Positions 1 through 6,262 are shown, counted from the stretch's first letter. The stretch is 8,089 nt of DNA from an uncultured Clostridiaceae bacterium (GCA_949841235.1 CATKZA010000063.1:1-8089), one strand, 5' to 3'. Numbers and translations: made by a program. Notes: generated from the letters alone by a model not told the origin.

Positions 1-1
1 T

Positions 2-1276
2 TTAGGGGGATTATTTCTGCTGTTAGCATTCTTTTGGTTTGGAAGATTTTTGTACGAGACTGGATGCATCAAGGGTGGAAAGGAAAAGATTTTTCGGGTG
101 GATGGGTCTTTTTCAGGGGATGGCGTACTGAAAAAGGATATGATACAGATTTTTTTCATGGCGTTGGCAATCCGGCTCTTAGTTTATCTGGCGGGAGTTG
201 TGTGGATGCTTCTAAACTCCCAGGAGACAAGCTTTACATTGCAGCAGGTTTTGAATCAGTGGGAAAGGTGGGATGCCCCTCACTATATCAACCTGGCTAG
301 GCTGGGATATGAAAATTTCATTGAAGATGGCCAGCATCTTTTTCTGGTATTTTTTCCTCTGTATCCATGGCTGATGCGGGCTATACATTTGGTGGTCAGG
401 AACTGGCATCTGTGTGGCATCCTGATATCCACTCTGGCATTCTGCGTGGGAAGCTGCTATTTCTATGCCTTTGTGAAGGAGGAGTTTGGAAAGGACATGG
501 CGGAGAAGGCCTATATGCTTTTTACGGCGTATCCCTTTGCCTTCTTCTTTGGCGGCATTATGACGGAGAGCTTGTTTTTCTGTCTGCTTTCAGCAGGATT
601 GTATTATATTAGCAGGCATCGCTTTCTGGTGGCCGGGGTAATCGGATTGTTCCTGTCCCTGTGCCGGGTGCAGGGCGTTCTATTGCTCGGGGTAGGGCTG
701 GTGGAGTTTTTCGTATCCTATCGGCCGGGGGAATGTTTCCGCACAGGAAAGCTTGGCACGTTTTGGAAAGAGTTTTTTACCAAAGGGATTTGGCTCTTTC
801 TAATCCCTGTGGGAAATTTGATTTACTTTTATCTGAATTATCGGGTTGAGGGAGATTTCTTTCGTTTCCAATATTATCAGGAGCATCACTGGTATCACAC
901 CACTACGTGGGTACCCAGATGCCTGAATGAGATTTTAGGGTATCTTTTCGGGTCGGATACCACGAATGCCATGCGGCTTGCGGTGTGGTTGCCGGAGGTG
1001 GTGATTTTTGCATTGACGGTGGTCTGCCTGGTGTATATGGTTCGCAGACATCCGCTGAAATATAGCGCATTTTTGCTTGTCTATACGATGGTGAATTATT
1101 CGGTAACCTTTCTTATTAGCGGCGGGAGATATATGGCATGCGCTTTGCCGCTTTTTATAGTCCTGGCAGATATTGGAAAGGATCGTCCCCTGCTGTATAG
1201 GGGGATGGTGCTATCTGGAATGCTGTTGTTCGGCGTTTATTTCGTGGGATATTTCATGGGATTTCAGATTATGTAG
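2..1276 (+). CDS. PIG-V-like mannosyltransferase family integral membrane protein (5' end unresolved, probably cut by window edge)
   Basis: A multi-pass membrane protein resembling the PIG-V/GPI mannosyltransferase 2 family (GT-C fold), which uses lipid-linked sugar donors. Visible family marks are WDAPHY followed by GYEN at bases 269-310, where the Asp (bases 272-274) is the likely GT-C catalytic acid; FFPLYPW near base 352; FFFGGIMTESLF near base 544; CRVQG near base 662; and GGRYMACALPLF near base 1121. Hydrophobic helices fill most of the rest. The frame has no stop back to base 2, and its first codons read as a membrane helix, so I list it from the edge. Possible starts are CTG 17 (after AGGGGG at 4-9), TTG 50 (after GGAAG at 41-45) and ATG 140 (no well-placed site). 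ATG 140 lies directly before the usual first helix of the family. Bacteria lack GPI anchors, so the acceptor is probably a surface glycan or lipid; this is inference. The stop is TAG at 1274-1276. Confidence 0.8.
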   Translation, partial: LGGLFLLLAFFWFGRFLYETGCIKGGKEKIFRVDGSFSGDGVLKKDMIQIFFMALAIRLLVYLAGVVWMLLNSQETSFTLQQVLNQWERWDAPHYINLARLGYENFIEDGQHLFLVFFPLYPWLMRAIHLVVRNWHLCGILISTLAFCVGSCYFYAFVKEEFGKDMAEKAYMLFTAYPFAFFFGGIMTESLFFCLLSAGLYYISRHRFLVAGVIGLFLSLCRVQGVLLLGVGLVEFFVSYRPGECFRTGKLGTFWKEFFTKGIWLFLIPVGNLIYFYLNYRVEGDFFRFQYYQEHHWYHTTTWVPRCLNEILGYLFGSDTTNAMRLAVWLPEVVIFALTVVCLVYMVRRHPLKYSAFLLVYTMVNYSVTFLISGGRYMACALPLFIVLADIGKDRPLLYRGMVLSGMLLFGVYFVGYFMGFQIM

Positions 1277-1376
1277 TTAGACGGAATTGACTTTGCTTGA
1301 AGCTTAGGCCGCCAAAAGCAAGCCGGCGCAGAGATGCGTTGGCATTTGGTTTCTTAAGCATATTTAGGGGGATAAT
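1277..1376. other. Short intergenic spacer between the membrane glycosyltransferase and the GH13-like gene
   Basis: One hundred bases with no gene. It carries a weak inverted repeat (TTGCTT at 1293-1298 against AAGCAA at 1316-1321) without a following T-run, so I do not call a terminator. The ribosome binding site AGGGGG (1366-1371) of the downstream gene closes it. The 11 bases at 1363-1373 (TTTAGGGGGAT) also occur at bases 1-11 of the window. No convincing promoter is visible, so transcription could read through from upstream. Confidence 0.5.
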
Positions 1377-3281
1377 ATGACGAAAGAAGAGCATCCATTT
1401 GATTATCATGTGGGAAATACACTGTCTTTCGGTGTGACAAAGGTGCCGGAGGGCGTGCAGTTTGCAGTGCATTTGCCAGATCAAAAGAAATGCTTGTTAA
1501 AGTTGTATAGGAAAGGAAAAGAGAGTCCGGAACATGTTCTGGAATTGACGGCTAAATTCAAAAAGGGCAGCGCCTACTTCGTGACGGTGTCGAAGGCGGC
1601 GGATTGCCAGGACAACCGCAGCGTGGAGGATATTCTGACCCGGGAGTATGAGTATCTTTATGAGGCGGAAGGAAGGGAGTTTGTGGATCCCTATGCGGAC
1701 TATGTCACCGGCAGGGATGGCTGGGGAAAGCGCAGGAAGTCCAAACCCCAGCGAGGCGGCATCTGCATTCAGGATTTTGACTGGGAGGAGGATGCGCCTT
1801 TGCGGATTCCCTACGCAGATTTGATTCTGTATCAGCTTCATGTGAGGGGGTACACGAAACATGCTTCCTCAAAAGTGAAGCACAAGGGGACTTTTGAGGG
1901 TCTGCGGCAGAAGATTCCTTATTTGCAGGATTTGGGAATTAATGGCGTACTGCTTCTTCCGGTGTATGAGTTTGATGAGATGACCGGGGAGGAGGGACGG
2001 CAGGGAGAACCCAAGGTGAATTATTGGGGCTACGGAACCAGAAATACGTACTATTTTGCCCCCAAGGCATCCTACGCCGGCACGGAGGGGGGGCCGGCTC
2101 AGGAGTTCCGGCGCATGGTGAAGGCGTTTCATGAGGCAGGGATAGAAGTGCTGCTGGATATTTATTTTGCCCAGGGGACGAATTTGTTTCTTATGATAGA
2201 TTGCCTGAGGAACTGGGTGCTGGATTATCATGTGGATGGCTTTCGGGTGAACCAGGAGGTGATGCCATCCCTGACGCTGGTGTCCGACCCCATTTTGTCC
2301 GGCGTGAAGATTCTGGGCAATTACTGGGATATGAATATGCTTCGGGGTGCCATGCGGTCAGGCCAGAAAGAGGATCTGGCAGAGTACAATGAGGGCTTTA
2401 TGAGCCATGCCAGAAAGTTTTTGAAAAGCGACGAGGGCATGGTAGCAAAGGTGGCCAATTATTTTTCCCGCAATTCTGACGAGCATGCATTCATTAATTT
2501 TATGACCCATGTGAATGGATTTACCATGATGGATCTGGTGTCTTACGATATCAAGCACAATGAACCCAATGGGGAGATGAACCGGGATGGCACGGAGTTC
2601 AATTACAGCTGGAACTGTGGCGTGGAGGGCAAGACTAGAAAAAAAGCGATTCTAGGCCGGAGGATGATACAGATTCGCAATGCCTTCCTGATGCTTTTGA
2701 CCAGCCAGGGCACGCCCATGATTCTGGGGGGAGATGAATTGGGGAATACCCAGCTGGGAAACAATAATGCCTATTGCCAGGACAATGCCACCACATGGAT
2801 TCATTGGAATGTCACGAAGACGGGAGAGCAGATTCATGATTTTGTGAGGAAGATGATTCGCTTTCGGAAAACTTTTCCTGTGCTGCACCAGAGGGAGCCT
2901 ATCCGCCAGATGGATACCCTCTCCTGCGGAATGCCGGATCTGTCCATCCATGGCACGCAGGCATGGCGGCCGGATCTTTCTAACTATAGCCGCATGCTTG
3001 CCATGCTTTATTATGGGGATTACGTGGATCGCAAGTTTGGACGGAGTGTGTATGTGATTTACAATATGTACTGGGAGGCCAAATCTTTTGACTTGCCCAA
3101 CCTTCCCAAGGGACGCACATGGAAGGTGATGATTGATTCCTATGATAATCTTTTTGACGAGGAACTGCTTTATGATAAGCGGAAGCCGCCCAAGAGGGGG
3201 AGAGGCAGGAAGGCGAAGGAAGAATTGCAGAAGAAGACGGTGGTTGCCCCCCGGAGCGTGGTGGTGTTTGTGGAAATATGA
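1377..3281 (+). CDS. GlgX/isoamylase-like GH13 family protein lacking all catalytic carboxylates (predicted pseudoenzyme)
   Basis: A 634-residue protein built like a glycogen debranching enzyme. It has a CBM48-like N-terminal domain (about 8-110, with GVQFAV), an (alpha/beta)8 barrel (about 145-500) and a C-terminal beta domain. Family motifs kept are HVRGYTKH (155-162), YWGYG (216-220), DGFR (287-290), KHNEPNGE, SWNCGVEG (411-418), QGTPMILGGDE and GNNNAYCQDN (461-470). GH13 chemistry needs an Asp nucleophile, a Glu acid/base and a third Asp. Here GFRFD reads GFRVN (N292), EPWD reads NYWD (N315), and AHDGF reads HVNGF (N380, with V379 for His). The Asn-His after strand 3 is A265-Q266, and the loop that follows is about 50 residues short. 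Hydrolysis is therefore very unlikely. A basic stretch (601-620) interrupts the C-terminal domain. ATG 1377 follows AGGGGG (1366-1371) at 5 bases. The role may be glucan binding or regulation; this is inference. Confidence 0.92.
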   Translation: MTKEEHPFDYHVGNTLSFGVTKVPEGVQFAVHLPDQKKCLLKLYRKGKESPEHVLELTAKFKKGSAYFVTVSKAADCQDNRSVEDILTREYEYLYEAEGREFVDPYADYVTGRDGWGKRRKSKPQRGGICIQDFDWEEDAPLRIPYADLILYQLHVRGYTKHASSKVKHKGTFEGLRQKIPYLQDLGINGVLLLPVYEFDEMTGEEGRQGEPKVNYWGYGTRNTYYFAPKASYAGTEGGPAQEFRRMVKAFHEAGIEVLLDIYFAQGTNLFLMIDCLRNWVLDYHVDGFRVNQEVMPSLTLVSDPILSGVKILGNYWDMNMLRGAMRSGQKEDLAEYNEGFMSHARKFLKSDEGMVAKVANYFSRNSDEHAFINFMTHVNGFTMMDLVSYDIKHNEPNGEMNRDGTEFNYSWNCGVEGKTRKKAILGRRMIQIRNAFLMLLTSQGTPMILGGDELGNTQLGNNNAYCQDNATTWIHWNVTKTGEQIHDFVRKMIRFRKTFPVLHQREPIRQMDTLSCGMPDLSIHGTQAWRPDLSNYSRMLAMLYYGDYVDRKFGRSVYVIYNMYWEAKSFDLPNLPKGRTWKVMIDSYDNLFDEELLYDKRKPPKRGRGRKAKEELQKKTVVAPRSVVVFVEI

Positions 3282-3355
3282 TGGGCAGAGGCAGGGGAGA
3301 TGGCATTTCCAGGTGGGAAAATCGTTTTGGGAGACTGCCATGGCAAAAAGTATGT

Positions 3356-3374
3356 AGGCTGCAAGATGCAGCCT
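3356..3374. terminator. Probable bidirectional terminator hairpin between convergent genes
   Basis: AGGCTGCA (3356-3363) pairs perfectly with TGCAGCCT (3367-3374) around a 3-base loop. On the plus strand it is followed by a broken T-rich run (TTCCTTTCCC), placing it 75 bases after the stop of the GH13-like gene. On the minus strand it lies 79 bases beyond the end of the Cys-rich gene, with a short T-run about nine bases further on. The position between two converging genes supports the call; the imperfect T-tracts keep it tentative. Confidence 0.5.
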
Positions 3375-3379
3375 TTCCT

Positions 3380-3398
3380 TTCCCATAGAATTTGGGAA
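3380..3398. repeat. Small inverted repeat in convergent intergenic region
   Basis: TTCCCA (3380-3385) and TGGGAA (3393-3398) can form a 6-bp stem with a 7-base loop. It starts six bases after the 3356-3374 hairpin and may be part of the same termination region. There is no T-run after it. Confidence 0.3.
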
Positions 3399-3420
3399 GG
3401 AGAACCGTTAGATCATAGAC

Positions 3421-3443
3421 GGGATGCCGTGAAGCGTCATCCC
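3421..3443. repeat. Inverted repeat just downstream of the minus-strand Cys-rich gene
   Basis: GGGATG (3421-3426) pairs with CATCCC (3438-3443), and inner CG/CG pairs extend the stem after one mismatch, leaving a 5-base loop. It lies 9 bases past the stop codon of the minus-strand gene, where a terminator or 3' stabilising hairpin would be expected. Neither strand shows a T-run after it, so its function is uncertain. Confidence 0.35.
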
Positions 3444-3452
3444 CCAATGAGA

Positions 3453-3758
3453 TTAGAGATGATGGTTTTCTACGATTTCTGTGTAGAGATCCAGGGTACA
3501 TACCTTAGACGGATCATAGTGCGAGCAGTTCTTGCAAGATACGTTCTCGGAAGTGGCGTTTGTCGCCCGGTTGGAACTGTTTGTGCTGTTCGTGCTCTTG
3601 TTGCTTCCAGTCTTGTTGGAACCGCAATCGCTGGCGCTTCCTGTCGTCTTAGACGTGGCGCTGTAGTTTGACTCGTTGCTGCACCCGCATTTGTCGCAGG
3701 GGCAGAATTTTGTACAGCGCTGTGCTACCTCATGAAAGGTTTTTGCGTCTTTTTTCAT
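3453..3758 (-). CDS. Small Cys-rich protein with a Ser/Asn/Thr-rich linker, unknown function
   Basis: A 101-residue protein that I do not recognise as a named family. It has three parts. The N-terminal block carries a tight cysteine cluster (C15, C19, C21, C24, C26). A low-complexity linker (about 27-72) is made mostly of Ser, Asn, Thr, Gly and Lys, with one cysteine (C45). The C-terminal block has C75-x2-C78-x8-C87 with H80 nearby, then LDLYTEIVEN. Both ends look able to bind metal, most likely zinc, but this is inference. There is no signal peptide or membrane segment. ATG 3758 is chosen because GGAGG (3764-3768) sits 5 bases before it; the frame is open back to 3869, but the ATG there has no ribosome binding site. 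The gene is a lone minus-strand unit, converging on the GH13-like gene and diverging from the DUF5721-like gene. Its stop is TAA, at 3455-3453 on the plus numbering. Confidence 0.72.
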   Translation of the reverse strand: MKKDAKTFHEVAQRCTKFCPCDKCGCSNESNYSATSKTTGSASDCGSNKTGSNKSTNSTNSSNRATNATSENVSCKNCSHYDPSKVCTLDLYTEIVENHHL

Positions 3759-3763
3759 AGTTG

Positions 3764-3768
3764 CCTCC
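3764..3768 (-). promoter_or_regulatory. Ribosome binding site that fixes the start of the Cys-rich gene
   Basis: The minus strand reads GGAGG, then CAACT, then ATG: a consensus Shine-Dalgarno core at 5-base spacing. It is the best evidence that this minus-strand frame is translated and that the protein begins at 3758 rather than at the upstream in-frame ATG. Confidence 0.75.
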
Positions 3769-3773
3769 GTTCT

Positions 3774-3786
3774 GCACGTCTCGTGC
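3774..3786. repeat. Hairpin in the leader of the Cys-rich gene
   Basis: GCACG (3774-3778) and CGTGC (3782-3786) form a 5-bp stem with a 3-base loop, five bases upstream of the minus-strand GGAGG. On the plus strand it is followed by GTTTTG, so it could instead be a weak plus-strand terminator. Either role is speculative. Confidence 0.3.
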
Positions 3787-3937
3787 GTTTTGATAGTTTC
3801 TATGCTGAAGACAGAGTATTTCGCCTGGCATGGATTGAGAGGATTACTATTCACGGCTTTGCCGCTCATAGTGAGGATGTCATTCTCATGCCAGATGCTC
3901 TGTCGTAATAGGTAGTATGTACAGAAAGAGAGATTTT

Positions 3938-4429
3938 ATGATTTTAATTAAAATTTTTGATATAAAAGAAACCATGGCCTGGCTTTTGATGAGGGATGGC
4001 TTTGACAGATGGCTGCTGGAGGAGGCTCAGGTGACCACTTTTGCCAAAATGACTATGGGAGGGCATCGAAATTTTGGCTGGTATGACGGGGAGGAGCGGG
4101 AAAATTATCCTGACATGCCGGAATATATTTATTGGAAGGAGGCAAAGCCTGTTCTTTTTTCTTATATTAAGGGGAAGAAGACGCCGAGCCAATTTCAGAT
4201 CTCGCTCAGGCTTTCCAAGGAGGAGGCGGCGAGGCGGCTGGGAGAGCAGATGGCAGGGCAGGATGTAGATTTTTTGCTGCATTTCCGATTTGAGAAGGGG
4301 AATCTATCTGCGGTGACCGGGTGCAGTTACCGTGAGTTTTCTATGAATAAGCAGGCGGAGTTTGCTTGGGACGGGGTGGCGCAGGAAATGCTCCGGGAAT
4401 TGCGGATTGGATTTGAAAAAGTTTCTTAG
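3938..4429 (+). CDS. DUF5721-like protein, unknown function
   Basis: A 163-residue soluble protein that resembles, from memory, the DUF5721 family of Clostridia. Supporting segments are the opening ILIKIFDIKETMAWLL, then FDRWLLEEAQVTTFAKMTM, a central YIYWKEAKPVLFSYIKGKK, and a closing AWDGVAQEMLRELRI. No catalytic motif, signal peptide or membrane helix is visible, and the biochemical role is unknown to me. ATG 3938 is preferred over ATG 3917 because the family pattern starts there and the purine-rich AGAGAG (3927-3932) is suitably placed; the 3917 start would add MYRKRDF. The Cys-rich gene is divergent upstream. The ABC exporter genes follow on the same strand about 78 bases later, which allows co-transcription, though a possible promoter lies at this gene's 3' end. 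The stop is TAG at 4427-4429. Confidence 0.72.
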   Translation: MILIKIFDIKETMAWLLMRDGFDRWLLEEAQVTTFAKMTMGGHRNFGWYDGEERENYPDMPEYIYWKEAKPVLFSYIKGKKTPSQFQISLRLSKEEAARRLGEQMAGQDVDFLLHFRFEKGNLSAVTGCSYREFSMNKQAEFAWDGVAQEMLRELRIGFEKVS

Positions 4430-4440
4430 GGTTGCATAAA
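4413..4440 (+). promoter_or_regulatory. Possible sigma-A-type promoter for the ABC exporter genes
   Basis: TTGAAA (4413-4418, five of six to the -35 consensus) is separated by 16 bases from CATAAA (4435-4440, four of six to the -10 consensus). It overlaps the end of the DUF5721-like gene and lies about 65 bases before the exporter start at 4508. A leader of this length would include the palindrome TTTGCGCAAA at 4454-4463. The match is modest and unproven. Confidence 0.4.
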
Positions 4441-4453
4441 GTCAGGGCGCTGC

Positions 4454-4463
4454 TTTGCGCAAA
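4454..4463. repeat. 10-bp perfect palindrome in the leader of the ABC exporter genes
   Basis: TTTGCGCAAA is a perfect palindrome 14 to 23 bases downstream of the possible -10 element. It could be an operator half-site or a chance match. There is no second copy next to it. Confidence 0.25.
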
Positions 4464-4494
4464 TGTATGTTTGGGCAAAAGGCGGTGCGGAAAT

Positions 4495-4500
4495 GAGGAA
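4495..4500 (+). promoter_or_regulatory. Ribosome binding site supporting the 4508 start of the first ABC gene
   Basis: GAGGAA lies 7 bases before ATG 4508. The in-frame alternatives are weaker: ATG 4493 has AAGGCGG seven bases upstream, and ATG 4463 has only AGGGCG at 13 bases. A start at 4508 also gives the N-terminus I expect for this exporter type (MLSTLGKQI). Confidence 0.55.
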
Positions 4501-4507
4501 ATGGATT

Positions 4508-6259
4508 ATGTTAAGTACGTTGGGTAAGCAAATCAAGGGATACTGGAAGGATTCCATCCTGACCCCGGTGTTTATGATTTTGGAAGTTCTGTTTGAAATG
4601 CTGATTCCCTTTTTGATGGGTTCCATTATTGATGACGGAATCAGGAAGGGAGATATGAAACATATCTATGTTGTGGGGAGCGTGATGGTGGTGGCTGCCA
4701 GTCTGGGGCTGTTTGCCGGAATCATGGGCGGAAAGTACGGTGCCAGCGCATCTACCGGGTTTGCCAAAAATCTCCGGGAAGCCATGTTCGAGAATATCCA
4801 GACATTCAGTTTTTCTAATATTGATAAATTCAGCACTTCCGGCCTGGTGACCAGAATGACCACGGATGTGACGAATTTGCAGAATGCCTATCAGATGATT
4901 CTGCGGATGTGCATGCGGGCACCGGCAAGCCTCCTGTGCGCCATGGCCATGGCATTTTATGTAAATGTGCGGATTGCAAGCATTTTCCTGATTGCCGTGC
5001 TGGCATTGGGGGCGGTTCTCTTTGTTCTGATTAAGTTTACAATGAAATATTTTAACCAGGTATTTAAGAGATATGACAAATTAAATGAGAGCGTGCAGGA
5101 GAATGTCTCTGCCATCCGGGTGGTGAAGGCCTATGCCAGGGAAGAGTATGAGAAGGAGAAGTTTTCTTCGGCCAGCGGAAATATCTATCGCATGTTTGTC
5201 AAGGCAGAGAGGCTGGTGGCATTAAATAATCCCATTATGCAGTTTACGGTCTATGCCTGCATCCTGATCATCAGCTGGGTGGCGGCCAATATGATTGTGG
5301 GCGGCAGCCTTTCCACCGGGGATTTGACCCAGCTGCTGTCTTACTGCATGAATATCTTGATGAGCCTTATGATGCTTTCCATGATCTTTGTCATGATTAC
5401 CTTGAGTATCGCCAGCGGGGAGCGGGTGGCAGAGGTGCTGGAGGAGAAGGCGGATATTGTGAATCCGGAAAATCCGGTGATGGAGGTGGCAGATGGGGAA
5501 GTGGTGTTTGACCATGTGCATTTCTCCTATAAGGAGGGAGCGGAGGACATGGTGCTAAAGGACATCTGCTTTTCCGTTCGCAGCGGGGAAACCATTGGCA
5601 TTCTGGGTGGGACGGGAAGCGCCAAGTCCAGCCTGGTGAATCTGGTCAGCCGCCTATATGACGTGACGGAGGGCAGCGTCCGAGTGGGGGGCGTGGATGT
5701 GCGGGAGTACGACCTGGAGGCGTTGAGGAACCAGGTGTCGGTGGTGTTGCAGAAGAATGTGCTTTTTTCCGGCACGATTCTGGAAAACCTTCGCTGGGGC
5801 AATCCCGAGGCGGACCTAGAGGAATGCATTCGCGCTTGCAGGCTTGCCTGTGCGGATGAATTTATCCGGAAGATGCCCGAGGGGTATGACACCTATATCG
5901 AGCAGGGGGGGAGCAATGTGTCCGGGGGGCAGAAGCAGAGGATCTGCATTGCCAGGGCGTTGCTCAAGAAGCCGAAAATACTCATATTGGATGATTCCAC
6001 CAGCGCAGTGGATACTGCCACGGACGGGAAGATCCGAAGGGCGTTCCGGGAGGAGATTCCGGGAACGACCAAGTTTATCATTGCCCAGAGGATATCCAGC
6101 ATTCAAGACTGCGACAGGATCATCGTGATGGAGGAGGGCAGGGTGGATGGATTTGGCACCCATCAGGAATTGTTGGAGAAGAATGAGATTTATAGAGATG
6201 TATATGATTCGCAGATGAACGGCGGCGGAGATTTTGACGAGCCGGGAGAGGAGGAATAG
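4508..6259 (+). CDS. Heterodimeric ABC exporter half-transporter, subunit with degenerate Walker B and H-loop
   Basis: A 583-residue fusion of a six-helix exporter membrane domain (about 15-320) and an ATPase domain (about 335-570). The motifs mark it as the degenerate partner of a heterodimer of the TM287/288, LmrCD or BmrCD kind. Walker A is GGTGSAKS (367-374) with Ala372 where Gly is usual before Lys373. The signature VSGGQ (471-475) is intact. Walker B is LILDDS with Asp496 in place of the catalytic Glu, and the switch His is Gln527 (AQRIS). Its ATP site should therefore bind but hydrolyse poorly, while its signature completes the active site of the partner. It ends 3 bases before the partner gene. 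Its frame is open further up to ATG 4463 (598 residues). The substrate cannot be read from sequence: drugs, lipids or peptides are all possible. The acidic tail ends FDEPGEEE. Confidence 0.94.
   Translation: MLSTLGKQIKGYWKDSILTPVFMILEVLFEMLIPFLMGSIIDDGIRKGDMKHIYVVGSVMVVAASLGLFAGIMGGKYGASASTGFAKNLREAMFENIQTFSFSNIDKFSTSGLVTRMTTDVTNLQNAYQMILRMCMRAPASLLCAMAMAFYVNVRIASIFLIAVLALGAVLFVLIKFTMKYFNQVFKRYDKLNESVQENVSAIRVVKAYAREEYEKEKFSSASGNIYRMFVKAERLVALNNPIMQFTVYACILIISWVAANMIVGGSLSTGDLTQLLSYCMNILMSLMMLSMIFVMITLSIASGERVAEVLEEKADIVNPENPVMEVADGEVVFDHVHFSYKEGAEDMVLKDICFSVRSGETIGILGGTGSAKSSLVNLVSRLYDVTEGSVRVGGVDVREYDLEALRNQVSVVLQKNVLFSGTILENLRWGNPEADLEECIRACRLACADEFIRKMPEGYDTYIEQGGSNVSGGQKQRICIARALLKKPKILILDDSTSAVDTATDGKIRRAFREEIPGTTKFIIAQRISSIQDCDRIIVMEEGRVDGFGTHQELLEKNEIYRDVYDSQMNGGGDFDEPGEEE
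6250..6254 (+). promoter_or_regulatory. Ribosome binding site of the second ABC gene, inside the end of the first
   Basis: GGAGG lies in the last Glu codons of the upstream exporter gene and 8 bases before ATG 6263. Stop and start are separated by only 3 bases, so translation of the two subunits is probably coupled, which suits a 1:1 heterodimer. Confidence 0.8.
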
Positions 6260-6262
6260 CAT

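Noticed and set aside
1..300. A preceding gene ending at base 300 in the first frame, whose first codons also read as hydrophobic
   Set aside because: It would overlap the PIG-V-like gene by well over 100 bases and runs into sequence that is clearly coding in the other frame.
50..1276. A GPI-anchor pathway suggested by the PIG-V resemblance
   Set aside because: Bacteria do not make GPI anchors; PIG-V-like proteins in bacteria are taken to act on other lipid-linked glycans.
1339..1366. TTGGCA, 16 bases, TATTTA: a candidate promoter for the GH13-like gene
   Set aside because: The -10 abuts the ribosome binding site at 1366-1371, so transcription would start after that site and the message would lack it.
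2157..2240. Frameshift or assembly error as the cause of the missing GH13 loop
   Set aside because: The frame continues without interruption, with recognisable family sequence on both sides (EVLLD before, VDGFR after), so a simple frameshift does not explain it.
2652..3386. Minus-strand frame of about 244 codons opposite the end of the GH13-like gene
   Set aside because: It is antisense to conserved GH13 motifs such as GNNNAYCQDN, and shows no ribosome binding site or domain of its own.
3300..3671. Plus-strand frame of about 123 codons crossing the convergent region
   Set aside because: It runs over the hairpins and antisense to the Cys-rich gene, has no good ribosome binding site, and its translation is Arg/Val-rich without a domain.
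3759..3869. N-terminal extension of 37 codons on the Cys-rich protein
   Set aside because: The upstream ATG has no ribosome binding site, while the internal ATG at 3758 has GGAGG at 5 bases.
3883..3918. Promoter for the DUF5721-like gene (TTCTCA with TAATAG, or TAGTAT further on)
   Set aside because: The matches to both consensus boxes are too weak to call.
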